Shown in pieces: positions 42,703-50,447 of a DNA stretch of 64,000 nucleotides; position 1 is the first letter of the stretch; every line of letters begins with the position of its first letter. Made by a program: the position numbers and the translations under genes. Location: positions 434,001 to 498,000 of the forward strand of contig CBDFIU010000002.1 of assembly GCA_965248235.1 (NCBI GenBank). Direction: 5' to 3'. Source of the stretch: UBA6623 sp965248235 (GTDB lineage Bacteria; Acidobacteriota; Terriglobia; Bryobacterales; UBA6623). The notes under the pieces were generated by a model. The model did no database searches. It saw nothing but the letters and a program-made list of their open reading frames with translations, and was not told the DNA's origin.

Positions 42703-44082
42703 CTACGGCCGTATCACTGAACCATCTCGGCGGCGCGTCTCGCCCCAACTGTAATCGAAAGGCGTCGGAAGGCGGTCCGGCGTATATTTCGCCGCCAGTT
42801 CTTCGTTGACGTCAACTCCCCAACCGGGGGCCTCGTTGGCCCAGAAGTAGCCGTTTTCAAGGCGCGGGCAACCGGGGAAGACCTCGCGGGTTTCATCGGG
42901 AAAGCGGTGGCCCTCTTGAATCCCGAAATTGTGGCAGGCCAGATCGAGCGCGATATTGGCACAGTGACCAATGGGCGAAACATCCCCGGGGCCGTGCCAG
43001 GCCGTGCGCACGCCGAACCATTCGCACAACGCGGCCAGCTTCCGTGCCGGCGTCAGCCCGCCAATTTGCGAGATATGCACCCGCATGTAATCGATCAGCC
43101 GTTCGGTCACCAGCCCCACGAACTCATGCGGACTATTGAACAACTCCCCCATGGCCAGCGGCGTCGAGCACTGGCCGCGAATGTACTTGAAATAACCGAT
43201 TTGCTCGGGGGCCAGCGGGTCTTCGATGAAAAACGGGCGGTACTCCTCCAGACGCTTACAAAGGTAAATCGCTTGATCGGGCGTGATGCGTTCGTGAACG
43301 TCGTGCAGCAACTCGATCTCTTCGCCCAGCTTCGCCCGCATGTGTTCAAACAACTTCGGGACCGTGCGCACGTAGGGGCCCGGTTCGTAGACTCCCCTGC
43401 GAGGCGGGCCGGCGGGCGCCGGGGGAAGCCCCGCGGCCGCGGGGCCGGACGAGCCGCTCTCCGAGGAGGCCCCGTAGGTCGCCATCCCCGGCACGCCGAC
43501 CTGAATGCGTACGTGGCGGTAACCCTGCTCCATAAAGCCGCGGACTTGGTCTTCCACCTCTTCGAAACTCGAGCCCGAGGCATGGGCGTAGCAATCGGCC
43601 GCCATGCGCGTCTTGCCGCCCAACAGTTGATAGACCGGCATGCCGGCCCGCTTCGCCTTGATATCCCATAGCGCTTGGTCGACGCCGCTCATGGCGTTAT
43701 TGAGCACCGGCCCGTTGCGCCAGTACGAGCTGACATACATCGACTGCCAGATGTCTTCGATGTGATCGGGATCTTTGCCGATCAAGAACGGCCGCAAGAA
43801 CTCCTCGACCGCCGTCACTACCGCCTTGGCCCGTTGATTGAACGTGGCGCAGCCGAGCCCGTAGAGGCCGGGCTCATTCGTCTCGACCTTTACTACGGTC
43901 AGGCGAATCCGCGGCGGCGCGGTTAGGATTGCCTTGATGTTGGTGATCTTCAGGGGCGGCAGACCTCGGCGTGGAGTCTCTTGTTGGGGCGCCGCCGCCC
44001 GCAGCCCCTCGGGAGCGGTCAACGCCGCGAGGTTGAGAGCCGACCCGGCGGCAAAACCCTGGAATAGTTCTCTTCGTTTCAT
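42703..44082 (-). CDS. Enolase-superfamily sugar acid dehydratase (ManD/RspA type), exported
   Basis: Protein of 459 residues. The N-terminus MKRRELFQGFAAGSALNLAA looks like a Tat-type signal. The capping and barrel domains carry ELLHDVHERITPDQAIYLCK, FFIEDPLAPEQIGYF and the catalytic His region AWHGPGDVSPIGHCANIA, as in D-mannonate or gluconate dehydratases of the ManD family. A Pro/Gly/Ala-rich insert (residues ~205-225) interrupts the usual sequence. Export of a ManD homologue is unusual elsewhere but common among Tat-tagged acidobacterial enzymes. It dehydrates a sugar acid to a 2-keto-3-deoxy acid; substrate uncertain. The stop is 167 bp from the TonB remnant. Confidence 0.9.
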   Translation of the reverse strand: MKRRELFQGFAAGSALNLAALTAPEGLRAAAPQQETPRRGLPPLKITNIKAILTAPPRIRLTVVKVETNEPGLYGLGCATFNQRAKAVVTAVEEFLRPFLIGKDPDHIEDIWQSMYVSSYWRNGPVLNNAMSGVDQALWDIKAKRAGMPVYQLLGGKTRMAADCYAHASGSSFEEVEDQVRGFMEQGYRHVRIQVGVPGMATYGASSESGSSGPAAAGLPPAPAGPPRRGVYEPGPYVRTVPKLFEHMRAKLGEEIELLHDVHERITPDQAIYLCKRLEEYRPFFIEDPLAPEQIGYFKYIRGQCSTPLAMGELFNSPHEFVGLVTERLIDYMRVHISQIGGLTPARKLAALCEWFGVRTAWHGPGDVSPIGHCANIALDLACHNFGIQEGHRFPDETREVFPGCPRLENGYFWANEAPGWGVDVNEELAAKYTPDRLPTPFDYSWGETRRRDGSVIRP

Positions 44083-44108
44083 GGAACCCTCCGTGCACTA
44101 ACAGTCGC

Positions 44109-44182
44109 TAACCCGCATTTCTCATCGCCTGACGGGCCTCTCACGCACTTTGCCTCGCCACGCGATGAGAAAAGCGGCCTAA
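44109..44182. repeat. Short copy of the inverted-repeat (MITE-like) element
   Basis: TAACCCGCATTTCTCATCG, then CCTGACGGGCC, CTCACGCACTTTGCCTCGCC, then CGATGAGAAAAGCGGCCTAA. Compared with 2682-2862, the interior of ~110 bp is missing between CTGACGGGCC and TCTCA(C/T)GCAC. Confidence 0.72.
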
Positions 44183-44574
44183 GCGCTTTAGGGCGAGACA
44201 TTCGGGAAACAGATCGCCGCCGCGGCGACCCGCCGCGCTCGATTCGCTATCCGTACTCTCGTACGGGAACCATACATCAGCGGGCCTCGCGTGTGCAACG
44301 CAGGCCTGCACCGCGGGCAAAAAAAGGGGTTCGCCGCGGGGAACGGTTGAAATCCTGGAAAATGTCGCTCCTCTTGAGAAAAAGGTCGCTGAACCGGGCT
44401 AACCCGTCGCTTGTGCTCGGGACTCTGATTCTATTGCTCGTATGGCGGGAAGGGTTCGACATTGATGTCGCGCACCCCTGAAGTTGCATCCGCTCGCGCC
44501 AAGGTCATAGAATGGTAGTCCCGTCGAAAAGGCGGCTTTCCCCCTTCCGCACCCCCAGTCCGCCAATCAACGCC
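44183..44574. other. Intergenic region with dispersed-repeat segments
   Basis: No gene seen. It contains CCGTCGCTTGTGCTCGGGAC at 44405-44424 then TCTGATTCTATTGCTCGTATG, and GTCGCGCACCCCT near 44470: the same series as at 40449-40505. Confidence 0.5.
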
Positions 44575-45529
44575 GTGAACAGCCCGTGGCTCGAACCCTT
44601 GTCGTCGAAGAAAGTTCGGTGGGCCCTGATTCTGCTTACGGTCTTGGTCTTGGCTAGTTTTGAAGCTGTGCTCGAGCCCTTCCTCGTCACCTCCGTCACC
44701 GTGTTGAAGAGGATTCGGGGCGAAGGTCCTCATTGCCCTGGTCCCGTACCTTCACAATGTACTGGGATCTAAAGGATTTTCTCGACCTCGAAACGTCGAG
44801 TCTCAGGTCGTGGACCGAGACGAGGAGTTCGGAATCATCCAGTTGTCCCACCCCGCCGTTGAGAGGAAATTTTGGATCCGCGAGCAAGGTCTGCAAATGG
44901 ACGGACCGGCCCTGCTCAATTACGTCGTCAGTGAACAGCAGTGGATTCTCCAGGAAACACCCGGGGCTCGGGTGAAAGAAGGAGATATTGTTGTCGATTG
45001 CGGCGCTCACGTGGGGTCGTTCAGCGATCGCGCCTTTCGTGAAGGCGCGGCCAAGGTAGTCGCCTTCGAGCCCGATCCGATCCAAATCGAATGTTTGCGC
45101 CGAAACTTCGCGCCTGAAATCGCCTCCGGTAAATTTGTGCTGATCGAAAAGGCTGTCTGGAAGGACGTGGGCACGATCAAGTTTCACATAGGCGCTCAAA
45201 ATTCGGGGACCAGCAGTGTTGTCGCCCTTCAGGGGAGTTCCGAAGTGGAGGTCGAAACGACCACGATCGACAACATTGTCGCCGAGTTGGGACTGCCGCG
45301 AGTGGATGTCCTGAAATTGGACATCGAGGGGGCCGAGCGCGAGGCGCTCGCGGGCGCCCGCTCCACCTTGGAAAAATTTCGCCCGCGCCTTCTCATGGAC
45401 GCCAATCATCGTCCCGATGACCCGATCGCCCTACCGCGCATCGTTCGCGAAATTCACGCCGATTACAAAACGCAAATTGGACCCTGCCTGATTGAGTCGC
45501 TATCTCCCAGTTACGTGTGGCTCGACTAA
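44575..45529 (+). pseudogene. FkbM-type methyltransferase with two frameshifts
   Basis: The intact part from ~44810 encodes a SAM methyltransferase: IVVDCGAHVGSFSDRAFREG, AKVVAFEPDPIQIECLRRNF, TTTIDNIVAELGLPRVDVLK, LDIEGAEREALAGARS. Upstream in another frame, from GTG 44575, is a membrane anchor (KVRWALILLTVLVLASFEAV) and KRIRGEGPHCP; then in the third frame WSRTFTMYWDLKDFLDLETS. Family members read ...GxxCPW... as one chain, so two single-base deletions, at 44738/44739 and 44807/44808, restore one protein. An alternative is that a shorter soluble protein starts at GTG 44810. Confidence 0.78.
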
Positions 45530-45595
45530 CCGCGTATTCCCGCGCCCGCATTAGTACTATTGCCAAAGCCCCGCCATGGAGCTAGCCTAACCGGT

Positions 45596-46705
45596 ATGTC
45601 CGCGCCTGGATTCTTTGTCTTGACGCTGGCCGCGGCGCTCGTCGGAATTCCGTGTTGGGCACAGCAGGCCCCCCCCAACGAACCCCCCGGACAAGCCAAG
45701 AAAGACGGTTCTGAGTCCGTGGAGGGCGAAGGTCTCGCCATCGGCCGCAAAAACGTCCAATGGACGATTGAGTCCGAGACGCCGACCTCGATCGTCGCCA
45801 CGTTCGTCAGTGGCAGCGACCTCGGCGCGGATGATCCCAAGGAAATCACACTGACTTTCGACGACGGCTCGCTGGGCAATAAGAATGTGGTTGCAGGCAC
45901 CGTCCACGTAAAACAGTTTGTTGACGACCGGCCCCGCCGGACCTTCGGGCGGCCGTTGCAAGCCAAGTTCGGAGGCGGCGAGGCAATCGAGGAAGTCGAC
46001 GCGGCGGCCGTCGTCGGCGCGGCTGATTTCCTAGGCGGTCCGGTGGCCCCGGGAGAAATCGTCACCATTTTCGGGAAAGGCCTTGGGCCAACTAACGAAA
46101 CAGCCCTTCTGGCAATCGATTCCAACGGGCGCGCGGCCGACTATCTGGCCGACACGCAGGTCCTGTTCGACGGCGTTCCCGCGCCGGTGATCTTTGTTAC
46201 CGATCAGCAGGTCAGCGTCGTGGTTCCCTTTGATGCCGCGGGCCGTCCTACGGTTGAAATGCTGCTCACGCACTTGGACCAAATCTCCCCGCCTGTTGAA
46301 CTGCCCGTGCAGGCGATGTCGCCGGCATTGTTTACCATCGATGCCTCCGGCGAGGGGCCCGGCGCGATTCTCAACCAGGACTTTACGCTCAACACCCCGG
46401 CCAACCCCGCCTCCCAAGGCTCGGTCGTCATGCTGTACGGCACCGGTTCCGGTCTGTGGCAAGGCGGCAACGTGGACGGTGAACTCGTCACCGAGTTGCT
46501 CCAACCCGAAAAGCCCGTCAGCGTGGAAATCGGCGGCGTCGAAGTGCCCGTTGGCTACGCCGGCGGCGCCCCCGGACTCATCAACGCCGTAATCCAAATC
46601 AACGCCGAAATCACCCTCGACGTTCCCCGAGGCGATGCCGTGCCGGTCATCTTCACCGTCGGCGAGGAATCGAGTAAAGCCGCCGTAACCGTTTCCATCG
46701 AGTAA
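45596..46705 (+). CDS. Secreted protein with a Solibacter-type C-terminal domain
   Basis: Protein of 369 residues. Signal peptide MSAPGFFVLTLAAALVGIPCWAQ. After a ~100-residue N-terminal region comes VVGAADFLGGPVAPGEIVTI, FGKGLGPTNE, QVLFDGVPAPVIFVTDQQVS, VVMLYGTGSGLWQGGNVDGE and YAGGAPGLINAVIQINAEI. This is the IPT/TIG-like domain seen repeatedly in Candidatus Solibacter (TIGR03437-like). Function is unknown; probably extracellular adhesion or binding. ATG 45596 is preferred to 45560 because the signal starts there. Confidence 0.9.
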   Translation: MSAPGFFVLTLAAALVGIPCWAQQAPPNEPPGQAKKDGSESVEGEGLAIGRKNVQWTIESETPTSIVATFVSGSDLGADDPKEITLTFDDGSLGNKNVVAGTVHVKQFVDDRPRRTFGRPLQAKFGGGEAIEEVDAAAVVGAADFLGGPVAPGEIVTIFGKGLGPTNETALLAIDSNGRAADYLADTQVLFDGVPAPVIFVTDQQVSVVVPFDAAGRPTVEMLLTHLDQISPPVELPVQAMSPALFTIDASGEGPGAILNQDFTLNTPANPASQGSVVMLYGTGSGLWQGGNVDGELVTELLQPEKPVSVEIGGVEVPVGYAGGAPGLINAVIQINAEITLDVPRGDAVPVIFTVGEESSKAAVTVSIE

Positions 46706-46708
46706 CGC

Positions 46709-47935
46709 GTGCCGCATCGACAGTTTCGCGGAAAGTTTGTCGTAAGCCTTCTTGTTCTGTTGGTAACGGGGCAAGGCGCGTTTGCGCAAGACGCCGAACC
46801 GGCGCGCCGCCTCCATCGCGAAGCCTTCGTCTTCGACGCCCACGTTCACATCATCAATCGGCAGTTTCATCAAGGCGGACACATCGCCGACCGTTACCCG
46901 GACGGTCATGTCGATCTGCCGCGCATGGTCGAAGGCGGCGTCGACGCATTACTCTTTTCACTCTACGTGCCGGAACTCTACTATCCCGGTCGTCATGAAA
47001 CGAAACACGTGCTGCGGCTGATGGACTTGGCGCTGCGGCAGATCGAAGAGGCAGGCGACCGCATCGAAATCGCGCTCCACGGCGACGACATCGATCGTAT
47101 ACAGCGAGCGGGCAAGATCGCCGCCGTTCTCGATCTTGAGGGCGGGTTCGACCTCGACGGGGATCTGGGGATTCTGCGCACCCTCCACCGCCTCGGGCTG
47201 CGATCGGCGCAACTCCCCGCCCACAACTGGGGCAATGCCTTCGCGGATTCCTGCTGTGCGCCCGCTCGCTGGGGCGGTCTCAACGGGCACGGCCGCCGCG
47301 TCATCGAGGAAATGAACCGGCTCGGCATGTTGATCAATATTTCCCATGCTTCCGACCAAACGATCGATCAGGCGATCGACGTCAGCGCCGACCCGCTCGT
47401 CGCCACGCATCACGGCTCGCGAAGCCGCAACGACATTCCTCGAACCATGCCCCCGCGGCTGCTCAAGAAACTGGCCGCCAAGGGAGGCGTGCTCGGCATT
47501 CAGATAGGCCACTCGTTTCACAGTCCAGCGTTCCATGATTGGAAGACGCGGCGGGCCGGAAGAGCGTTTTGGGATATCTCATCGGTGGAGGACCAAGTTC
47601 GCGGCCTCTCGATCGAGCAGGTCGATCGAATCGCGGCGCGGGCGTATCCGTTTGTCGGCCCCACCCCGCCCGACGACCTGTTTCTTTCCATCGATGATTG
47701 GTTGGAAGTCGTGGAAGAGGCCATGGCGACGGTCGGGGAAGACCACGTGGCTTTAGGGACGGACTTCGACGGCGGACCGACACCGCCACGCGGCATACGT
47801 GACATCAGCGACCTGCCCCGGCTCACTGAGGCGATGCTGCGACGCGGTTGGACCCAGACCCGCATCCGCAAATTTCTCGGAGCCAACTTGCTGCGCGTAT
47901 TTCGCCAAGTCACAGCGAAGTCGACAACGAAATAG
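46709..47935 (+). CDS. Membrane dipeptidase (peptidase M19), secreted
   Basis: Protein of 408 residues with a GTG start 3 nt after the previous stop and a signal peptide (VVSLLVLLVTGQGAFA). The zinc motif HVH is in FVFDAHVHIINRQFHQG. Others: AAVLDLEGGFDLDGDLGILR (bridging Glu), LINISHASDQTIDQAIDVSA, PLVATHHGSRSRNDIPRTMP, and VALGTDFDGGPTPPRGIRDI. It cleaves dipeptides, including D-residue ones, in the periplasm. A perfect hairpin GGCCCGGTTTCCCGGGCC follows the stop. Confidence 0.93.
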   Translation: MPHRQFRGKFVVSLLVLLVTGQGAFAQDAEPARRLHREAFVFDAHVHIINRQFHQGGHIADRYPDGHVDLPRMVEGGVDALLFSLYVPELYYPGRHETKHVLRLMDLALRQIEEAGDRIEIALHGDDIDRIQRAGKIAAVLDLEGGFDLDGDLGILRTLHRLGLRSAQLPAHNWGNAFADSCCAPARWGGLNGHGRRVIEEMNRLGMLINISHASDQTIDQAIDVSADPLVATHHGSRSRNDIPRTMPPRLLKKLAAKGGVLGIQIGHSFHSPAFHDWKTRRAGRAFWDISSVEDQVRGLSIEQVDRIAARAYPFVGPTPPDDLFLSIDDWLEVVEEAMATVGEDHVALGTDFDGGPTPPRGIRDISDLPRLTEAMLRRGWTQTRIRKFLGANLLRVFRQVTAKSTTK

Positions 47936-48262
47936 AGGCAATGGCCCGGTTTCCCGGGCCGGCCCCGAACCCAAATCCCGGGCCGCGAGGGCCTGAGCTG
48001 GGGTTCGGGAGCTGCGAAGAACGTTGTTTCGCGGCTGCGGCTCAATAGTGCGGTCCGTGCCGGGATAGCCAAACGGAAATCCTGCGTATACATATGCGTG
48101 TGGTTCGTGTTGCGCAGGGCGCCATTCACCGCCGGCCCTTTTTGAACACGTCTGTCGCGTAACAGGTATGAGGTTACTCACGACGGTCCGGCCCGAGGGA
48201 TTCGAATAAGGATTTGGGCCGATTTCTTGGCCGGCATGAGAGCTTCGTAGGAGGCAACTTCC
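47936..48262. other. Intergenic region with hairpins
   Basis: No gene. GGCCCGGTTTCCCGGGCC lies at ~47944-47961, and a larger pair CCCGAACCCAAATC..GGGGTTCGGG at ~47965-48010. Neither has a T tract, so they are not standard terminators. AGGAGG before 48263 is the ribosome site of the next gene. Confidence 0.5.
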
Positions 48263-49329
48263 ATGTATGTACCTTTTGTAGCCTGGTTGACTGTAGCGAC
48301 GGTTACAGCTGTTTCCGCCTATGCGGGCACCAAAGTGCTGAAGGAACCCCCTGGCGATTCCGAAAGGGCAATGTGCGAGACGTCCGCGGCCCTGCGGCTG
48401 CCGTGCGACGAAGGAGATTGCTTGATTTTGGGCGACAACGAAGTCCGAGACCGGCTGTATCAGTTCCCCATCACGAATCAAGATCTCGGAACGCAAGGTA
48501 GCAAACAGCTGACGCTCGGCAATGTCGAGATCTCTGATATCGAGTCGTTGGTCAACCTCGGCTCGAATCGAATACTCGTCCTGGGTTCTCATAGCCGCAA
48601 TAAGACCTGCGACCCAAAAAAGAAACGGCGACGATTCCTTGTCGTCAGGCGTTCCGAGGACGGTATCAAGCCGGTCGATGCGATCGTCCAGGGCAAGAAA
48701 ATCAAGTGCGAACGGCTGCTTGGCAATGTAGATGACAGCGAAACCCTGAGCGCTGTGTGTAAAAGCATCAAGGAAAGCGAAGATCGGGCGAATGAAATCT
48801 TTGAAGCACTCGATCCCGTGAAAGTGGCCGCACCGAAAAAGCATGCGGTGAAGCCGCGCCGTTCAACATTGAAGGGGCTGTGGCAATTCCGGGACTCGAC
48901 GGACCGGAGGTGTGGGTCGGTCTGAGGGGGCCGCTTGTCGAGATGGAGGAAGACGCGGAGGCGAGGCGGCTCGCCGTCATGCTGCGGATGAGGAATCAGG
49001 AAAAACTCAGTTTCGACGCGGCTGTCCTCTTGAACCTGGACGGATTCGCAATCCGCGAGTTGACCGTGGAAGGCGGTTGGGTGTGGGGTATCGGTGGCCC
49101 TCCCGAAGATTCCACCGTCGCCTTCAAGCTCTGGCGATTCCCTATTCGCAGCCTTCAGCCCAACGCCACGATCCGGCCGGAATTGCTCGGCGAACTGCCC
49201 ACCTCATCCGAGGGGCTCGCCTTTTCGGGCTCGACGGCTCTTGTCGTTATCGATGGTGACTGGAACAAGAGCAACAATTCGTGCGACGCCCCCGCGCGGT
49301 ACCAAGCCATTCGGGTACCGAACTACTGA
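48263..49329 (+). pseudogene. DUF3616 protein with one frameshift in an A run
   Basis: AGGAGG lies 8 nt before ATG 48263. The first frame has signal MYVPFVAWLTVATVTAVSAYA, then CLILGDNEVRDRLYQFPI and NRILVLGSHSRNKTC, up to VKVAAPKK. The second frame continues ACGEAAPFNIEGAVAIPGLD, GPEVWVGLRGPLVEMEED and ends RYQAIRVPNY at 49329. Adding one A to the A5 run at 48836-48840 joins them into ~355 residues. DUF3616 proteins resemble beta-propellers of unknown function. Either a recent pseudogene or a homopolymer error. Confidence 0.8.
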
Positions 49330-49815
49330 CGGGAATCCGGTGTGTAATCCTTTCGGAGTCGGCAACCCTTAGCGCGTGGAGATCGGTGACGGAAGAGATC
49401 GGGACGGGGGGAGAGATCGGGACAGCTCCCGAATAAAGAATCTTCACCCCGAGCGCCGCAACAGAAAGCCCGCCCAACAGCGTTCTCGCAGTATTCACAC
49501 GGCTCGAATTAATACTGGGCCGGTCCGTAAGGGCCGGCACTCAGCGCCAAACCCCCAACCCCTCTTCCGGGCGAACGACCGGCAAGCCGGTCGTTCGGGG
49601 GCCTGGGGCGGGCCGAGGATGCGATCGGGGAACCCGATCGCGCACCGTCCAGGGAATCGGCCTGAGCCGATTTGACGCCACCGCTACAACCTCGCACAAA
49701 CCCACTTGACAAGCCCGCTATCCTGAGCACGGCCTCCCAAACCCAAGACGGTCAGCGGCAAAGCCAAGGAGAGAAAAAACCACCCCACACGTGGCCCTGC
49801 GGATTCCGCCAAACG

Positions 49816-49916
49816 AAATTGTACGAAACGAAGCCAAGATCACTCTATATGCCCCGATATCAACAGCTTAAGAGACCTCCAGCGCACTGGTCGGCCGGTC
49901 TCCAAGGAAGAATCAT
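49816..49916. repeat. Imperfect direct repeat, unit 1
   Basis: Contains GTACGAAACGAAGCCAAGAT, CACTCTATATGCCCCGATAT, then GGTCGGCCGGTCTCCAAGGA. The corresponding bases of unit 2 start at 50113. Confidence 0.6.
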
Positions 49917-50112
49917 CGCCAAACCACGGCCCGCGCTCTCGATGCAGGACCTCGTTGACAGACCCCCAGTCGCACAAGCCGGTTTCAGGCGCTCGCTGCC
50001 CCGGTTCCCGCCGCGGCCCGCGGCCAACCAGGCGACCGGCCCGCTCTCCGAAACCCCGAACGTCACCGGCCGGCCAAGAACAGGCACTCCACAAATGACC
50101 AGGAAACCAATT

Positions 50113-50213
50113 TTGCGAAACGAAGCCAAATTGGCACTATGTCCCACGATGTCAATATGTTAAAAGGGCTCCCACGCATCGGCCGGTCGACCTCGGAGGA
50201 GGAATCGGGGACG
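50113..50213. repeat. Imperfect direct repeat, unit 2
   Basis: Contains TTGCGAAACGAAGCCAAATT, GGCACTATGTCCCACGATGT, then CATCGGCCGGTCGACCTCGG. It lines up with unit 1 with small gaps, 297 bp apart. Confidence 0.6.
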
Positions 50214-50224
50214 ACGAGACCGGC

Positions 50225-50284
50225 GGCGACGTGGCGTGAGCGTCCACACTTGCCGCGAACCGATTCATTGGTTCGTGTCCCCGG
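50225..50284. repeat. 60-bp dispersed repeat, copy 2 (inverted relative to copy 1)
   Basis: GCGACGTGGCGTGAGCGTCC, then ACACTTGCCGCGAACCGATT, then CATTGGTTCGTGTCCCCGGA. It is the reverse complement of 37301-37360 apart from about four bases. The last 20 bases resemble the start region of tsaB at ~59264-59283. Confidence 0.75.
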
Positions 50285-50447
50285 ATCTCGCCACAACTCT
50301 CGACCCGAGGAGATCGGGGGGGTCGGACAGCTCCCGATTAAACAAATCTTCACCCGGCGCGCCACTCACCCGTTAGCGCTACCATAGGGCGAAAATGGTC
50401 GAACCCCCATGCCCGCCCTAACCCCAACTGTTCCACGGAGGTGATTG

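Larger units (their letters stand above)
49330..50447. other. 1.1-kb intergenic repeat field
   Basis: No credible gene in six frames. From left: TCGGGACAGCTCCCGA (49417-49432), GGCCGGTCC..GGGCCGGC (~49515), a perfect CGAACGACCGGC-AA-GCCGGTCGTTCG hairpin (49573-49598), GCGATCGGGGAACCCGATCGC (49622-49642), then two ~100-bp imperfect direct repeats (49816-49916 and 50113-50213), and the 60-bp repeat at 50225-50284. Confidence 0.65.

Noticed and set aside
49860..50147. Minus-strand frame in the 49-50 kb gap (NLASFRKIGFLVI...)
   Set aside because: It lies across the direct-repeat field and probably reflects a noncoding repeat read as protein.
49330..50447. Possible CRISPR array in the repeat-rich gap
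   Set aside because: Only two long, imperfect copies at unequal distance and unrelated hairpins; no short regularly spaced repeats and no cas genes.
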